Assembly (NCBI RefSeq): GCF_025847275.1
Contig: NZ_JAOZEV010000026.1
Location: 1-33,531, forward strand
Length of the DNA: 33,531 nucleotides
Direction of reading: 5' to 3'
Source: Flavobacterium frigoritolerans
Lineage (GTDB): Bacteria; Bacteroidota; Bacteroidia; Flavobacteriales; Flavobacteriaceae
This document shows, one piece after another, positions 7,319 to 14,506 of the stretch (positions are counted from its first letter, which is position 1; each line of letters starts with the position of its first letter). The translations under genes and the position numbers were made by a program. A model generated the notes under the pieces. It was not told the origin of the DNA. It saw only the letters and a list, made by a program, of their open reading frames with translations, and did no database searches.

Positions 7319-7720
7319 ATGTCAAATCAAAGAATAAAATTAAACGACTCAACAATGGGTGTCGTAGCAAAAATGTCAGATAACAATTTCGGAGCAATCG
7401 ACGTCTTAATGATGCTTTTACAAAAAGAGACAGATAATATAGACCCTGATAACTTCATGGGTGGTTTAGGAGTAATTCTGTATTTAGATACTTTAGGGAT
7501 TTATGGAACGGATATATATGTTCTATATAATGATATCTGCGATAGAAATTTAGTAGAAATGCTATCTACAATAAGAGCTACACAATTAGGAATGTTTCCA
7601 AGTAATATTTTAGTAGATGCATGTGGCAGACAAGACTACTCAGGTAAAAAGCTCATCCCTGTTGATGAATTATATCTAAAAGTAAAAGAACGCTTACCAA
7701 GGTTCAACGAACAAAAATAA
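7319..7720 (+). CDS. Hypothetical early protein, 133 residues
   Basis: A mixed alpha/beta protein with Gly-rich and hydrophobic stretches (FMGGLGVILYLDTLGIYG) and no signal peptide. No family recognised. It is preceded by a 53-base gap and followed by the tRNA-like element at 7739. Confidence 0.5.
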   Translation: MSNQRIKLNDSTMGVVAKMSDNNFGAIDVLMMLLQKETDNIDPDNFMGGLGVILYLDTLGIYGTDIYVLYNDICDRNLVEMLSTIRATQLGMFPSNILVDACGRQDYSGKKLIPVDELYLKVKERLPRFNEQK

Positions 7721-7738
7721 TTTTAAACTCATTCCTTT

Positions 7739-7797
7739 TCCCAAGTAAAAAAAGTGGTTGGCTTAGGTCAGTAGGTTCGAATCCTGCCTTGGGAGCA
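7739..7797 (+). ncRNA. Minimal tRNA-like element (acceptor stem plus T arm)
   Basis: TCCCAAG (7739-7745) pairs perfectly with CTTGGGA (7788-7794) as a 7-bp acceptor stem. Directly before the 3' strand sits a T arm with 5-bp stem GTAGG/CCTGC and the canonical 7-base loop TTCGAAT (7776-7782). A discriminator-like G and CA follow. Only 25 bases separate the 5' acceptor strand from the T arm, against about 41 in a normal tRNA, so the D arm and anticodon arm cannot both be present. It lies between two early genes. It may be a tRNA remnant or a functional tRNA mimic, for example a processing site for RNase P and RNase Z. Confidence 0.55.
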
Positions 7798-7817
7798 AAC
7801 TTTAAAAATAAACAATA

Positions 7818-8030
7818 ATGGAAATTAGATTTAATGTAAAGTATTTCAGTGGAAGAATAAAATTATCTACTATACAAATTAATGTCATGGTTCCGAATGA
7901 ATCTGAAATAATAAAAAAGAACGTATTCAGAGAAATTTTAGAAAAACTTAAAGATGAATCAGATGACAATGACGAATTAGACTTTATACAATTTATAACT
8001 ATTCAAGAAATAGACAATGACAACGACTAA
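7818..8030 (+). CDS. Hypothetical acidic protein, 70 residues
   Basis: Begins 21 bases after the tRNA-like element. The C-terminal half is strongly acidic (ESDDNDELDF), and the stop overlaps the next gene by 14 bases. No family recognised. Acidic small early proteins can mimic DNA, but that is speculation here. Confidence 0.45.
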   Translation: MEIRFNVKYFSGRIKLSTIQINVMVPNESEIIKKNVFREILEKLKDESDDNDELDFIQFITIQEIDNDND

Positions 8031-8373
8031 TCCAAAATTGTATACAGGGAATGGTTCTGCAGTAGACAACTATAACAAACCAAAAAACGCACTAAAAACT
8101 ATTGTTCAAGGTGTAAGAGGCCAGAATAAAAGTAATTGGGGCTTATTTGACAAGAATAACCAACAACATAAAACAATATTATCATTGTTACAACAACTAC
8201 AATGGGTTGTCGCTAGTGAGAAATGGGGACAAGTTGCAGATATCAGTAGATTAAGCGAGTTTTTAAAGAGTGATAAAACACCAGTTAAAAAGCCTTTAAA
8301 AGACATGGAACCCGAAGAGGTATCAAAGATTATTGAATGTTTCAAATCAATGATAATTAAAAAGTACAAGTAA
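8017..8373 (+). CDS. Conserved phage protein of unknown function, 118 residues
   Basis: Contains a WGLFDKNNQQH segment, a LQWVVASEKWGQVADISRLSEFLKS helix pair and a KPLKDMEPEEVSKII tail. I recall this layout from many Bacteroidetes phages and prophages, always without a known function. It starts within the end of the preceding gene (14-base overlap) and is followed at once by a small Cys-containing gene. Confidence 0.6.
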   Translation: MTTTNPKLYTGNGSAVDNYNKPKNALKTIVQGVRGQNKSNWGLFDKNNQQHKTILSLLQQLQWVVASEKWGQVADISRLSEFLKSDKTPVKKPLKDMEPEEVSKIIECFKSMIIKKYK

Positions 8374-8374
8374 A

Positions 8375-8500
8375 ATGAAAAAATGTAATCATGAAAATAA
8401 AAGGATTAAAGTACTTGAAGTAGCAGCTACTTGTGAAACTACAGTTATTGTTTGTACAGAATGTGAAGAAGAACTCGAGTATCCTGAAACTGATTGTTAA
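8375..8500 (+). CDS. Small Cys-containing protein, possible zinc ribbon
   Basis: 41 residues. It has CNH near the N-terminus (Cys4, His6), Cys20, a C-x-x-C pair at 27-30 and a final Cys41, a pattern that can bind one zinc ion. It starts one base after the previous stop and ends one base before the next start, so it fits the operon exactly. Function unknown. Confidence 0.5.
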   Translation: MKKCNHENKRIKVLEVAATCETTVIVCTECEEELEYPETDC

Positions 8501-8501
8501 G

Positions 8502-8819
8502 ATGAAAATAGCAATTAAAATCTCTAATTATCATCTATCATTTATAAACGAGATGATAGCAGATTATCTGCCAGCTGAACAGAAAGGATTTAGAAAAGAG
8601 GACAAGAGCCTTTTTTATTTAATGAATGAAATTGCAGCCAAATTATTAAAAAAAGCTATTGATAAAAAAGGAACTTCTAAGCCTTTCACAATAACTCTAA
8701 AATATTACGAAGCATTCACATTGCACAAGTTTATTTTAATTTACATGGATTACGAAGAAGGTGAAAAAAAAAGAGTAACAAGAGAAATACTTGGAACAAT
8801 AAATCAAAAACTAACGTAA
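8502..8819 (+). CDS. Hypothetical early protein, 105 residues
   Basis: The ATG at 8502, directly after the preceding stop, is preferred; an in-frame ATG at 8433 would overlap the zinc-ribbon-like gene. The product is basic and helical, with a central segment KPFTITLKYYEAFTLHKFI. The stop overlaps the next ATG by one base. No family recognised. Confidence 0.5.
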   Translation: MKIAIKISNYHLSFINEMIADYLPAEQKGFRKEDKSLFYLMNEIAAKLLKKAIDKKGTSKPFTITLKYYEAFTLHKFILIYMDYEEGEKKRVTREILGTINQKLT

Positions 8820-9199
8820 TGGATAAGATAACAATTATTACTGATCCCATATCGAAAACACCACCTATAACTATTTTTATTGATGGTAGAATATTTGAAA
8901 AAGAGAGTGCTATTAGAAACTTGAAAAACCGCGAAAATGTCATCGTAATAGATGATGTAGAACAGGATGAGGAATCTAGCGAAAAACTTGAAGTATTTCA
9001 AAATAATGTTTTTAAGTGGTTTGAACTTTATTTTCCAAAATATTCAAACCCCACTAAGTTCAACCAACTTTTTATATCCGACAGACAAAACATAAAACTA
9101 GGAGTTAGAAAGCGATACCAAAAAGTGCCAAGAATACAATTTCACCTAAATAATTTTTCATTAAACCTTAATATGAATGGAACCACTTACCACCTATAG
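8819..9199 (+). CDS. Hypothetical early protein, 126 residues
   Basis: Residues 1-60 are beta-rich then acidic (DDVEQDEESSEK); the rest is basic with a VRKRYQKVPRIQFHLNNF segment. Overlaps the next gene by 23 bases. No family recognised. Confidence 0.45.
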   Translation: MDKITIITDPISKTPPITIFIDGRIFEKESAIRNLKNRENVIVIDDVEQDEESSEKLEVFQNNVFKWFELYFPKYSNPTKFNQLFISDRQNIKLGVRKRYQKVPRIQFHLNNFSLNLNMNGTTYHL

Positions 9200-9623
9200 A
9201 GCCAAAGGCAACGAAATTGGCTTAATATTCCTATTTAAATACGATTTGAACGGTAATTTAAAACTATTTGAAATCTCCGAAGGCGAATTAAATGATGAAC
9301 AAATGAAATGGCTTTTTAGCTCGAATTACCCATCTAACGAAAATATCATGAAAACAGTTTGGATGAAAGTTAAAAAGTATCTCAAAGTATTCGAGATTGT
9401 AAAATCGCCTGCGGACTTAAGTTTTGAAGCACTCTGGAATATGTACGGTTACAAGGAGTCGAGAAAGGCTGCTGAAAAAAACTTTAATAAGCTAACAGAG
9501 GAAGAAAAGATTAAATGCTTTATCCAAGTTCCAAAATACAAAAAGAAGCTTGCAAAATCAACAATATCACAAGCATTATTGGAAACGTGGATAAGCAAAC
9601 AAAGATTTAACGACGAATATTAA
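9177..9623 (+). CDS. Protein with replication-associated C-terminal motif
   Basis: 148 residues. The C-terminal half, FEALWNMYGYKESRKAAEKN then LTEEEKIKCFIQVPKYKKKL and ALLETWISKQRFNDEY, matches the pattern found at the C-termini of many phage replication and DnaT-like proteins of Firmicutes and Bacteroidetes (FW..Y..K..K..A, ending in YL..KRW.D). The N-terminal part is unrecognised. A role in loading the replication machinery onto transposed ends is a reasonable guess. Confidence 0.45.
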   Translation: MEPLTTYRAKGNEIGLIFLFKYDLNGNLKLFEISEGELNDEQMKWLFSSNYPSNENIMKTVWMKVKKYLKVFEIVKSPADLSFEALWNMYGYKESRKAAEKNFNKLTEEEKIKCFIQVPKYKKKLAKSTISQALLETWISKQRFNDEY

Positions 9624-9644
9624 CTATATAAATATAAAGCTAAA

Positions 9645-10013
9645 ATGAAAAAAGGAATTTACAGATTTAATGCCGATTGTGGCAGAATGGGAAACTTAAA
9701 AGGGGTTTTTATAGCAACCAATGAGCAAGTAAAGGAACTAATTAAAAGTAAAATTGAAGTTTACTTTGGTGAAGTGTTAGGGAAACATAGTGAAATATGT
9801 GGATCCATTGAAAAAAAACAAGTGATACTTTTAAGTGATGATTCAGAAGCAGTAAATCTTGTTGAGAAATATGAATTAACCAGTGGATTTAATCCATTTG
9901 ATTACACAGCTATTAATTTTCAATTCGATAATGATGATTCAGATGATATAACAATCCGTGAAATTATCGATAAACGACTACTTAAAAAGAAGCAAAAACA
10001 AGTACAGAAGTAA
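9645..10013 (+). CDS. Conserved hypothetical protein, 122 residues
   Basis: Starts with KGIYRFNADCGRMGNLKGVFIAT and has a YFGEVLGKHSEICGSIE segment, a pattern I recall from small proteins scattered through bacterial and phage genomes, with no assigned activity. The C-terminus becomes acidic (DNDDSDD) then Lys-rich. It is the last gene of the early cluster. Confidence 0.55.
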   Translation: MKKGIYRFNADCGRMGNLKGVFIATNEQVKELIKSKIEVYFGEVLGKHSEICGSIEKKQVILLSDDSEAVNLVEKYELTSGFNPFDYTAINFQFDNDDSDDITIREIIDKRLLKKKQKQVQK

Positions 10014-10048
10014 ACTATTAAAAATCACAATCAATGAAAATAATTAAG

Positions 10049-10098
10049 TTTCTAACGGTTTTCCGTAATGAGAAATTAAAAACAATGTAATACCTTTG
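10049..10098 (+). promoter_or_regulatory. Hairpin and -7 promoter element
   Basis: An imperfect hairpin pairs TTTCT with AGAAA (10049-10053, 10071-10075) and ACGG with CCGT (10055-10058, 10063-10066). TACCTTTG (10091-10098) follows and matches TAnnTTTG. No TTTG lies 19-21 bases upstream. The next ATG is only four bases beyond the -7 box, so a transcript would be leaderless. Confidence 0.35.
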
Positions 10099-10101
10099 AA
10101 T

Positions 10102-10251
10102 ATGAAAGATAGATATCAAGATATTATTGACAAAGAAACAATTGAGCTATCAAAAAAGTTGACTCAATTAGATGAAAGGAATAAAAGACAGTTGTGTATT
10201 GTTTTCATCGTTGGAGCTATTGTAATTGTTGCAGCAATCAATTTTATTTAG
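10102..10251 (+). CDS. Small tail-anchored membrane protein, 49 residues
   Basis: The first 30 residues are charged and helical; the C-terminal 18 (CIVFIVGAIVIVAAINFI) form one transmembrane segment. The topology is that of a small inner-membrane peptide. It sits before a lipoprotein gene, so both may act at the cell envelope. No family recognised. Confidence 0.45.
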   Translation: MKDRYQDIIDKETIELSKKLTQLDERNKRQLCIVFIVGAIVIVAAINFI

Positions 10252-10306
10252 GCAGCTCTATTTTAAAGTTAAACCCAAAATTAATTAAATATAAAATCAA
10301 ATCAGA

Positions 10307-10810
10307 ATGAAGAAAGTATTATCGTTTTTAGTTTTAGTATTACTAGTTTCTTGTAGCAATGACGAAACAATAAAAGAGATTGAAGTAATAAAAGAAATTG
10401 AAGTAATAAAAGAAGTGCCAGTTGATAATACTGCTCCAAATACACTTTTAAAAACTGAGAATTGGCTTAAATCACATAATACTGGATATGGCAGCGAAAA
10501 CGCTTCAAGTTTTTTAAAAACAGAAATTAAAAAGGTTTTAGACGAAGGAAACAATTATCAATTTTTCAATGTATATATAGGTAATCATGGACATGATACA
10601 AAGGAAGCAACATATGGCAATGAAAATACTGTAATTCTAGTATTTTTTAAAAATGGTCAAAATCAAGAAATTATAGTTTTTGAACCTTACGGACAAAATT
10701 TAAGATATAATGATTTAAAAGTAAAACAATCCAATTATGCATTTGCTCCAGATTTCTTTAAAAATGAATTGATAGGCTCGGTAACAATTTCTGATTTTTT
10801 AAAGTTCTAA
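10307..10810 (+). CDS. Phage-encoded lipoprotein with short N-terminal repeats
   Basis: 167 residues. A lipoprotein signal peptide ends in the lipobox LVSC (Cys16), followed by SNDE, so the mature protein is anchored to the envelope. Right after it comes a triple repeat IKEIEV, IKEIEV, IKEVPV, probably a short extended or coiled spacer. The globular rest is unrecognised. It is expressed apart from the structural genes, before a terminator. Prophage lipoproteins in such places often block superinfection, for example by hiding a receptor or DNA channel; that role here is inference. Confidence 0.6.
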   Translation: MKKVLSFLVLVLLVSCSNDETIKEIEVIKEIEVIKEVPVDNTAPNTLLKTENWLKSHNTGYGSENASSFLKTEIKKVLDEGNNYQFFNVYIGNHGHDTKEATYGNENTVILVFFKNGQNQEIIVFEPYGQNLRYNDLKVKQSNYAFAPDFFKNELIGSVTISDFLKF

Positions 10811-10825
10811 ATACCACTTAAGTAG

Positions 10826-10853
10826 AAAACCACTCAAATTGAGTGGTTTTTTT
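10826..10853 (+). terminator. Strong rho-independent terminator
   Basis: AAAACCACTC (10826-10835) pairs with GAGTGGTTTT (10841-10850) around a 5-base loop, and the T run continues to 10853. It ends the lipoprotein transcript and isolates the following promoter. Confidence 0.8.
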
Positions 10854-10869
10854 ATGCAGTTAAAATCGC

Positions 10870-10901
10870 CTTGACAGGTACTATAGGATACTTTATTTTT
10901 G
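10870..10901 (+). promoter_or_regulatory. Promoter for the middle operon
   Basis: CTTG (10870-10873), 20 bases, then TATTTTTG (10894-10901), a full match to TAnnTTTG at consensus spacing. The start point would be near 10906, giving a 15-base leader for the gene at 10920. Confidence 0.65.
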
Positions 10902-10919
10902 TCGTTAAATAAGTATCAA

Positions 10920-11138
10920 ATGGCAACTCCTCATCAAAATACTATAAAAAAAGCACTTCTTGTAACTGAATTATTAGATCAGAACTATGAACAAGGGAAC
11001 CAGGCTAAAATGATGCATGGCGTTTTAAGGAGTAAGATAAGCAAAGTTTATCCAATGTCCTATCGAACATTGCAACGCTATGTAAAGTTGGCAAGAAATT
11101 TGCCTGAAGTAAAACAAAACCAGTTGACGTTATTTTAA
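10920..11138 (+). CDS. Small putative DNA-binding protein, 72 residues
   Basis: The ATG at 10920 is chosen because an upstream TTG frame extension overlaps the promoter. The protein is basic and helical; VYPMSYRTLQRYVKLARNLP looks like a recognition helix with flanking helix. It is first behind its own good promoter and stands between early and late modules, the place of Mor and C in Mu. A late-gene activator is therefore plausible, though there is no visible sequence similarity to Mor/C. Confidence 0.45.
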   Translation: MATPHQNTIKKALLVTELLDQNYEQGNQAKMMHGVLRSKISKVYPMSYRTLQRYVKLARNLPEVKQNQLTLF

Positions 11139-11149
11139 TACTGCAAAAC

Positions 11150-11455
11150 ATGAAAAAAATACTTTTTACTACTTGTTTTTTAATCTCTTTTTGTGGGTAT
11201 TCTCAAGAATACCACATTGATAATACTAATATTAATTCATTTAAGGTATATGAGGTCAATGCTCCAGAGCAAGCAGATGTTTTTGTTTTCTTTGTAAAAA
11301 ACAAAGGGCAAATAAACAAAAAATACTGTTGGTTTATTGGAAAAAGAACTGCTACAAGTAGCCCTATTCGATATGTATATTTTCCACAGCAAGCAGATTT
11401 AAAAATTTATAGAGTAAAGATAAAAGAACAAGCAGGATACAAAAAAGGAGGCTAA
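11150..11455 (+). CDS. Secreted DUF6150-like protein
   Basis: 101 residues with a cleavable signal peptide (KKILFTTCFLISFCGYSQ, about 1-18). The mature part has paired motifs, PEQADVFVFFVK and PQQADLKIYRVKIKEQAG, as in DUF6150, small Bacteroidetes proteins of unknown function. It is co-directional with the small regulator 11 bases upstream, convergent with the minus-strand head module, and shares four bases of coding sequence with it at a bidirectional terminator. Probably a lysogenic-conversion or accessory protein. Confidence 0.55.
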   Translation: MKKILFTTCFLISFCGYSQEYHIDNTNINSFKVYEVNAPEQADVFVFFVKNKGQINKKYCWFIGKRTATSSPIRYVYFPQQADLKIYRVKIKEQAGYKKGG

Positions 11456-11470
11456 TCAGCCTCCTTTTTT
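11441..11470. terminator. Bidirectional terminator between convergent operons
   Basis: A perfect stem AGGAGGCT/AGCCTCCT (11446-11453 with 11458-11465), loop AATC, is flanked by A runs on the left and T runs on the right, so it has a T tail on both strands. It overlaps the stop codons of both flanking genes. Confidence 0.85.
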
Positions 11471-11973
11471 TGTTTTAACTTCCCTCTAAAATCGAGGGTT
11501 TCAAACTCTCCGAACTCAAAAACAGGGGTTTCAATTAAATCCCGTGCATGACTCTCAAACTCAAAAACAAGTACATGATAATCCGCAACAGGGTTATCAA
11601 TCATTGCCTCCGATACAAATTTTAAAGGCGAGCTCGTGCCTAGCTTTTTTCCTTCCAATATCTCCTGTAACAACCCCACATAAACGAAACGGTTCATTCC
11701 AAGCACCTTATTAGGGGCTACATTGTTGCAATCTTGGTCATCATCGAGAACCAGATGCAATGTCATTTGAATTAACCTAGGCTTGTCTTTGCCTTGTCCA
11801 GTGTTTGTGTAATTTACAAAAAGAGCTGGTAACGTATAATATTCGTGTAGTTCAGGGTCACTAGGTTGGTTGCGAAACAAATCAATAAAGAAGTTACCGT
11901 TTAGGTTTTTGGTTTCGAATTTTGACTTTTCAAGTTCGATAATTTTGTATAATTCAAGGATGGGTATTATCAT
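11452..11973 (-). CDS. Probable tail terminator / tail completion protein
   Basis: 173 residues, last gene of the leftward head module. The N-terminal IIPILELYKIIELEKSKFET, the central LPALFVNYTN and a beta-rich middle (LIQMTLHLVLDDD) fit the layout of phage tail terminator or head-completion proteins that follow gpG-like genes. I cannot name a family, so the call rests on position. The gene ends within the bidirectional terminator. Confidence 0.4.
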   Translation of the reverse strand: MIIPILELYKIIELEKSKFETKNLNGNFFIDLFRNQPSDPELHEYYTLPALFVNYTNTGQGKDKPRLIQMTLHLVLDDDQDCNNVAPNKVLGMNRFVYVGLLQEILEGKKLGTSSPLKFVSEAMIDNPVADYHVLVFEFESHARDLIETPVFEFGEFETLDFRGKLKQKKEAD

Positions 11974-11983
11974 TTTTTATTTT

Positions 11984-12538
11984 TTATGGTCTCATAGCTT
12001 TTTCAAAGCGATCTACAATTAAATTCTCAATATCTTTTGCTAGTGTGGCACTACTACCTATAAATTGTCGTTGTGGGATAGTAAGGTTCATTTTCCTTCG
12101 ATGCCCTTGTACAGTGTGCGATTGTACAGACTGTGCGCTTACAGATTCCGTATTTCCATTTCGGGTACGAGAGTGTGCTTTACGGGTATGCGCTTTTTTA
12201 GTAAAAGACCTCACATTAGCAATCTTAGTTATTTTACCACCGTTATTGTGGATTTCCGCATACGGAACATCAGTACCAATAACCACTTCCTTTTGGCTTA
12301 CTTTAACCTTTCTGATGCTACGCTTCAAGCGTCCAGTGTTAACCAATAATGTTTGGCTCTTTCTTCTGCCTCCTTCCCGTCTTTGCTTTCTGCTTACCCA
12401 AGGTGTTTTCGTCTTGTCCAACCAAGCCTGTTCTCTAAACCTATCTTTACTAAAACGAACAGCCAATACAGCTATTTCATTTGGCAATGCTTTACGAGCT
12501 TTGATAAGATTATCCACCATTCGTGAAAATTCATTCAT
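11984..12538 (-). CDS. Phage virion morphogenesis protein (Mu gpG / P2 gpS-like)
   Basis: 184 residues. The centre carries LVNTGRLKRSI, a VVIGTDVPYAEIHNNGG block and the C-terminal PQRQFIGSS, the signature of the P2 gpS / Mu gpG family, which joins head completion with tail attachment. A His-, Arg-, Ser- and Thr-rich insertion (about residues 110-150) sits between the two motifs. It follows the tape measure gene by 18 bases in the same operon. Confidence 0.8.
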   Translation of the reverse strand: MNEFSRMVDNLIKARKALPNEIAVLAVRFSKDRFREQAWLDKTKTPWVSRKQRREGGRRKSQTLLVNTGRLKRSIRKVKVSQKEVVIGTDVPYAEIHNNGGKITKIANVRSFTKKAHTRKAHSRTRNGNTESVSAQSVQSHTVQGHRRKMNLTIPQRQFIGSSATLAKDIENLIVDRFEKAMRP

Positions 12539-12556
12539 TGCTTTTATTTATTAGGG

Positions 12557-14383
12557 TTAAAAAGCGAGTTCACCACTTCGAATCACTCTCATTAATAATT
12601 CTTTAAGGGCTTTTTCGAGTTCCTGAGGATTCATTTTGTTAAACTCATCATTTTTAGTATTCACAGTCTCAACCAAAGACCCAATATTTATAGTCAAGTT
12701 CTTGGCTTGACCTCCTCCAGAGATTACTTTGCTATCATCAATTGGGCTCGAGGGAGCTACAGGAGGAACTCCGTTAGGTGATATTGGATCATCAATTAAA
12801 TCTGTATCAGATTCTGATGGCTTTTTAGCATCTAACATTACCTTAGCCGTGATTTCATCAAGGTTTGGAAACTTAAAATTTGCTATTTTATCTTTTGCGG
12901 CCATAAAATCAAGTGTGAAAATATCGTACATAATAGAGCCTATTTGCCCCAATAATTCTTTCATCCAAAGAAAGAGAGGTTTCACTTTCAGATACAGATC
13001 AGTAAAACTACCTGAAAAGCCTGTAATGGCTTTTATACCATTCCAAATTTTAGTAATAAAACCTATAAAGACCCCTGCAACATTTTTTATTAAGTTCCAA
13101 ACTATTCTCATTCCTGCTGTTGCATTATTAAAGGCGAATTCAAACACCCATCCAATGGCGGCAACAATATCTCTAAATATCACAGATTCGTCATATAGGT
13201 TTTTGAAATAATTAATTATCTCTAAAACTTTATTACCTACAGCAGACATGATAGGTAAAAACAACTCTCCAAACTGGACGATGTAAACCTGAATCTGATT
13301 CCAAATTATTTTCCAAGATTCCATAGGCGTTAAAGAATCAGTATATGCTTTATTTAAAGCACCCTGACTATTAGCAGAATCATCAATTGCCGTTTGTAAT
13401 CCTTTAATGTCTTGTATCATCGTTCCGAAACCTACTGATGATGATTGGTCTAATCCTAATGAACCCATTTTTTTCATACGTTGATTATCGGTTAATCCTC
13501 TCATTTTAGATTCTAACTGCTTCATGATATCTAAGATTGGTTTTACTTTGCCTGTTTTGAAATCAAATACATCTATCCCTATTTTTTTGAACTTGCCCAC
13601 TATCTTATCGTCTGATAATGATCTCATAATTCCTTCTAATGCAGTTGATGATTGCTCTGCCGAAAGTTTGGTTGTCAAAGCGGCATATGCTCCTGCAGTT
13701 TCATCCAGTGCAAAACCTACGTTCTTTGCTAGAGGAATGATTTTTGGTAAATACCTAGCAATGTCTTTAAATTCGGCATTACCTGATTTTACTGTTGCAA
13801 AAAGAATATCGTAGACTTTATTTACCTCTTCACCGCTTGATTGCATAACGGAAACCGCTGCACTAGCCACTGTTTCAATATCTGAAAATCCTGCTTTTGC
13901 TGCTCTTAATGTTGGCTCTAAAGCGGCCATAGATTTATTAACAGATAAACCCGCAGAAATAATTCTATTAAATGCCTTGGGTATTTCTTCCAATGGGGCT
14001 ACGTTCCGACTTCCAATTTCAAGTAACTTATCAGAGAGTTTTCCGAGTTGTTTTTTTGTGAGCTCGGCGGTGACGTTAATTTGTGCCATGCTATCCCACC
14101 ATGCATTTGCCTTTTTGGTAGCGTATGCAATTGCAGTCCCGAGAGCTCCAACAGCAGCTACTCCTAAAGCTATTGGATTGGTCAGTAAAGCAAATGCACT
14201 TCCTAGCTCAGGTATTTCGGCACCCAGAGAACTCAAGGCTTGCGCACCACTTGAACGTAATCCATTAAGCCTCGCTTGCATCGAACCTACTGCACTGTTT
14301 ACTTTTCTTTTGGCAGCATTCAGTCCCATATCCAATCTATCACGTAAGGATATGTGTAAATCCATTCTTGCTGTTCCGCTCAT
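12557..14383 (-). CDS. Phage tail tape measure protein, TP901 type
   Basis: 608 residues. The N-terminus is helical, then a hydrophobic stretch NPIALGVAAVGALGTAIAYA at about 68-87, then the conserved TP901 core (about 100-360) with FNRIISAGLS, AVSVMQSSGEE, DIARYLPKIIPLAKNVGF and SAEQSSTALEGIMRSL. A second membrane-like region lies at about 405-450. The tape measure sets tail length and leads DNA ejection. Here it is in the minus-strand head operon, about 10 kb from the tail tube and chaperone genes, whereas in most tailed phages it directly follows the chaperone. Confidence 0.88.
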   Translation of the reverse strand: MSGTARMDLHISLRDRLDMGLNAAKRKVNSAVGSMQARLNGLRSSGAQALSSLGAEIPELGSAFALLTNPIALGVAAVGALGTAIAYATKKANAWWDSMAQINVTAELTKKQLGKLSDKLLEIGSRNVAPLEEIPKAFNRIISAGLSVNKSMAALEPTLRAAKAGFSDIETVASAAVSVMQSSGEEVNKVYDILFATVKSGNAEFKDIARYLPKIIPLAKNVGFALDETAGAYAALTTKLSAEQSSTALEGIMRSLSDDKIVGKFKKIGIDVFDFKTGKVKPILDIMKQLESKMRGLTDNQRMKKMGSLGLDQSSSVGFGTMIQDIKGLQTAIDDSANSQGALNKAYTDSLTPMESWKIIWNQIQVYIVQFGELFLPIMSAVGNKVLEIINYFKNLYDESVIFRDIVAAIGWVFEFAFNNATAGMRIVWNLIKNVAGVFIGFITKIWNGIKAITGFSGSFTDLYLKVKPLFLWMKELLGQIGSIMYDIFTLDFMAAKDKIANFKFPNLDEITAKVMLDAKKPSESDTDLIDDPISPNGVPPVAPSSPIDDSKVISGGGQAKNLTINIGSLVETVNTKNDEFNKMNPQELEKALKELLMRVIRSGELAF

Positions 14384-14389
14384 ATGTTA

Positions 14390-14422
14390 TTTGTTTTTTA
14401 TATTTATTTTTTCTTATCTTTG
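14390..14422 (+). promoter_or_regulatory. Promoter for a small antisense RNA
   Basis: TTTG (14390-14393), 21 bases, TATCTTTG (14415-14422): both Bacteroidetes boxes are exact. It points against the surrounding minus-strand operon and has no gene before the terminator at 14472-14506, so it should drive a small RNA. Confidence 0.6.
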
Positions 14423-14425
14423 TAC

Positions 14426-14506
14426 TATCAGGCTTGAACATCGAGGGGTGCGCCCCACGGTTCCTGATATTAAAGCAACCTATATCATAATAGGTTGCTT
14501 TTTTTA
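14426..14506 (+). ncRNA. Small RNA antisense to the 3' end of the MuF toxin-like gene
   Basis: About 80 bases, bounded by the promoter at 14390-14422 and a strong terminator. The first bases form a closed structure: TATCAGG/CCTGATA (14426-14432 with 14463-14469), AAC/GTT, and an inner GGGG-TGCG-CCCC hairpin (14445-14456). The expected start point falls at the base of this stem. The 3' part overlaps the last seven sense codons and the stop of the MuF gene on the other strand. It could regulate that gene or the tape measure gene by antisense pairing, or act elsewhere. Confidence 0.5.
14472..14506 (+). terminator. Strong rho-independent terminator (plus strand)
   Basis: AAAGCAACCTAT (14472-14483) and ATAGGTTGCTTT (14490-14501) form a perfect 12-bp stem with a 6-base loop; the T run continues to 14505. 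On the minus strand the hairpin also lies at the end of the MuF gene but is followed by only three T, so it serves the plus strand better. Confidence 0.75.

Noticed and set aside
7739..7797. Complete functional tRNA gene
   Set aside because: Too short for D and anticodon arms; no anticodon can be assigned.
8106..9001. Minus-strand frames within the small early genes
   Set aside because: Opposite to tightly coupled plus-strand genes with overlapping stops and starts.
12045..12554. Plus-strand reading frames opposite the gpG-like gene and others opposite tape measure, portal and terminase
   Set aside because: They mirror well-supported minus-strand genes, have Cys/Ser/Phe-rich unnatural composition and recognisable families lie only on the other strand.
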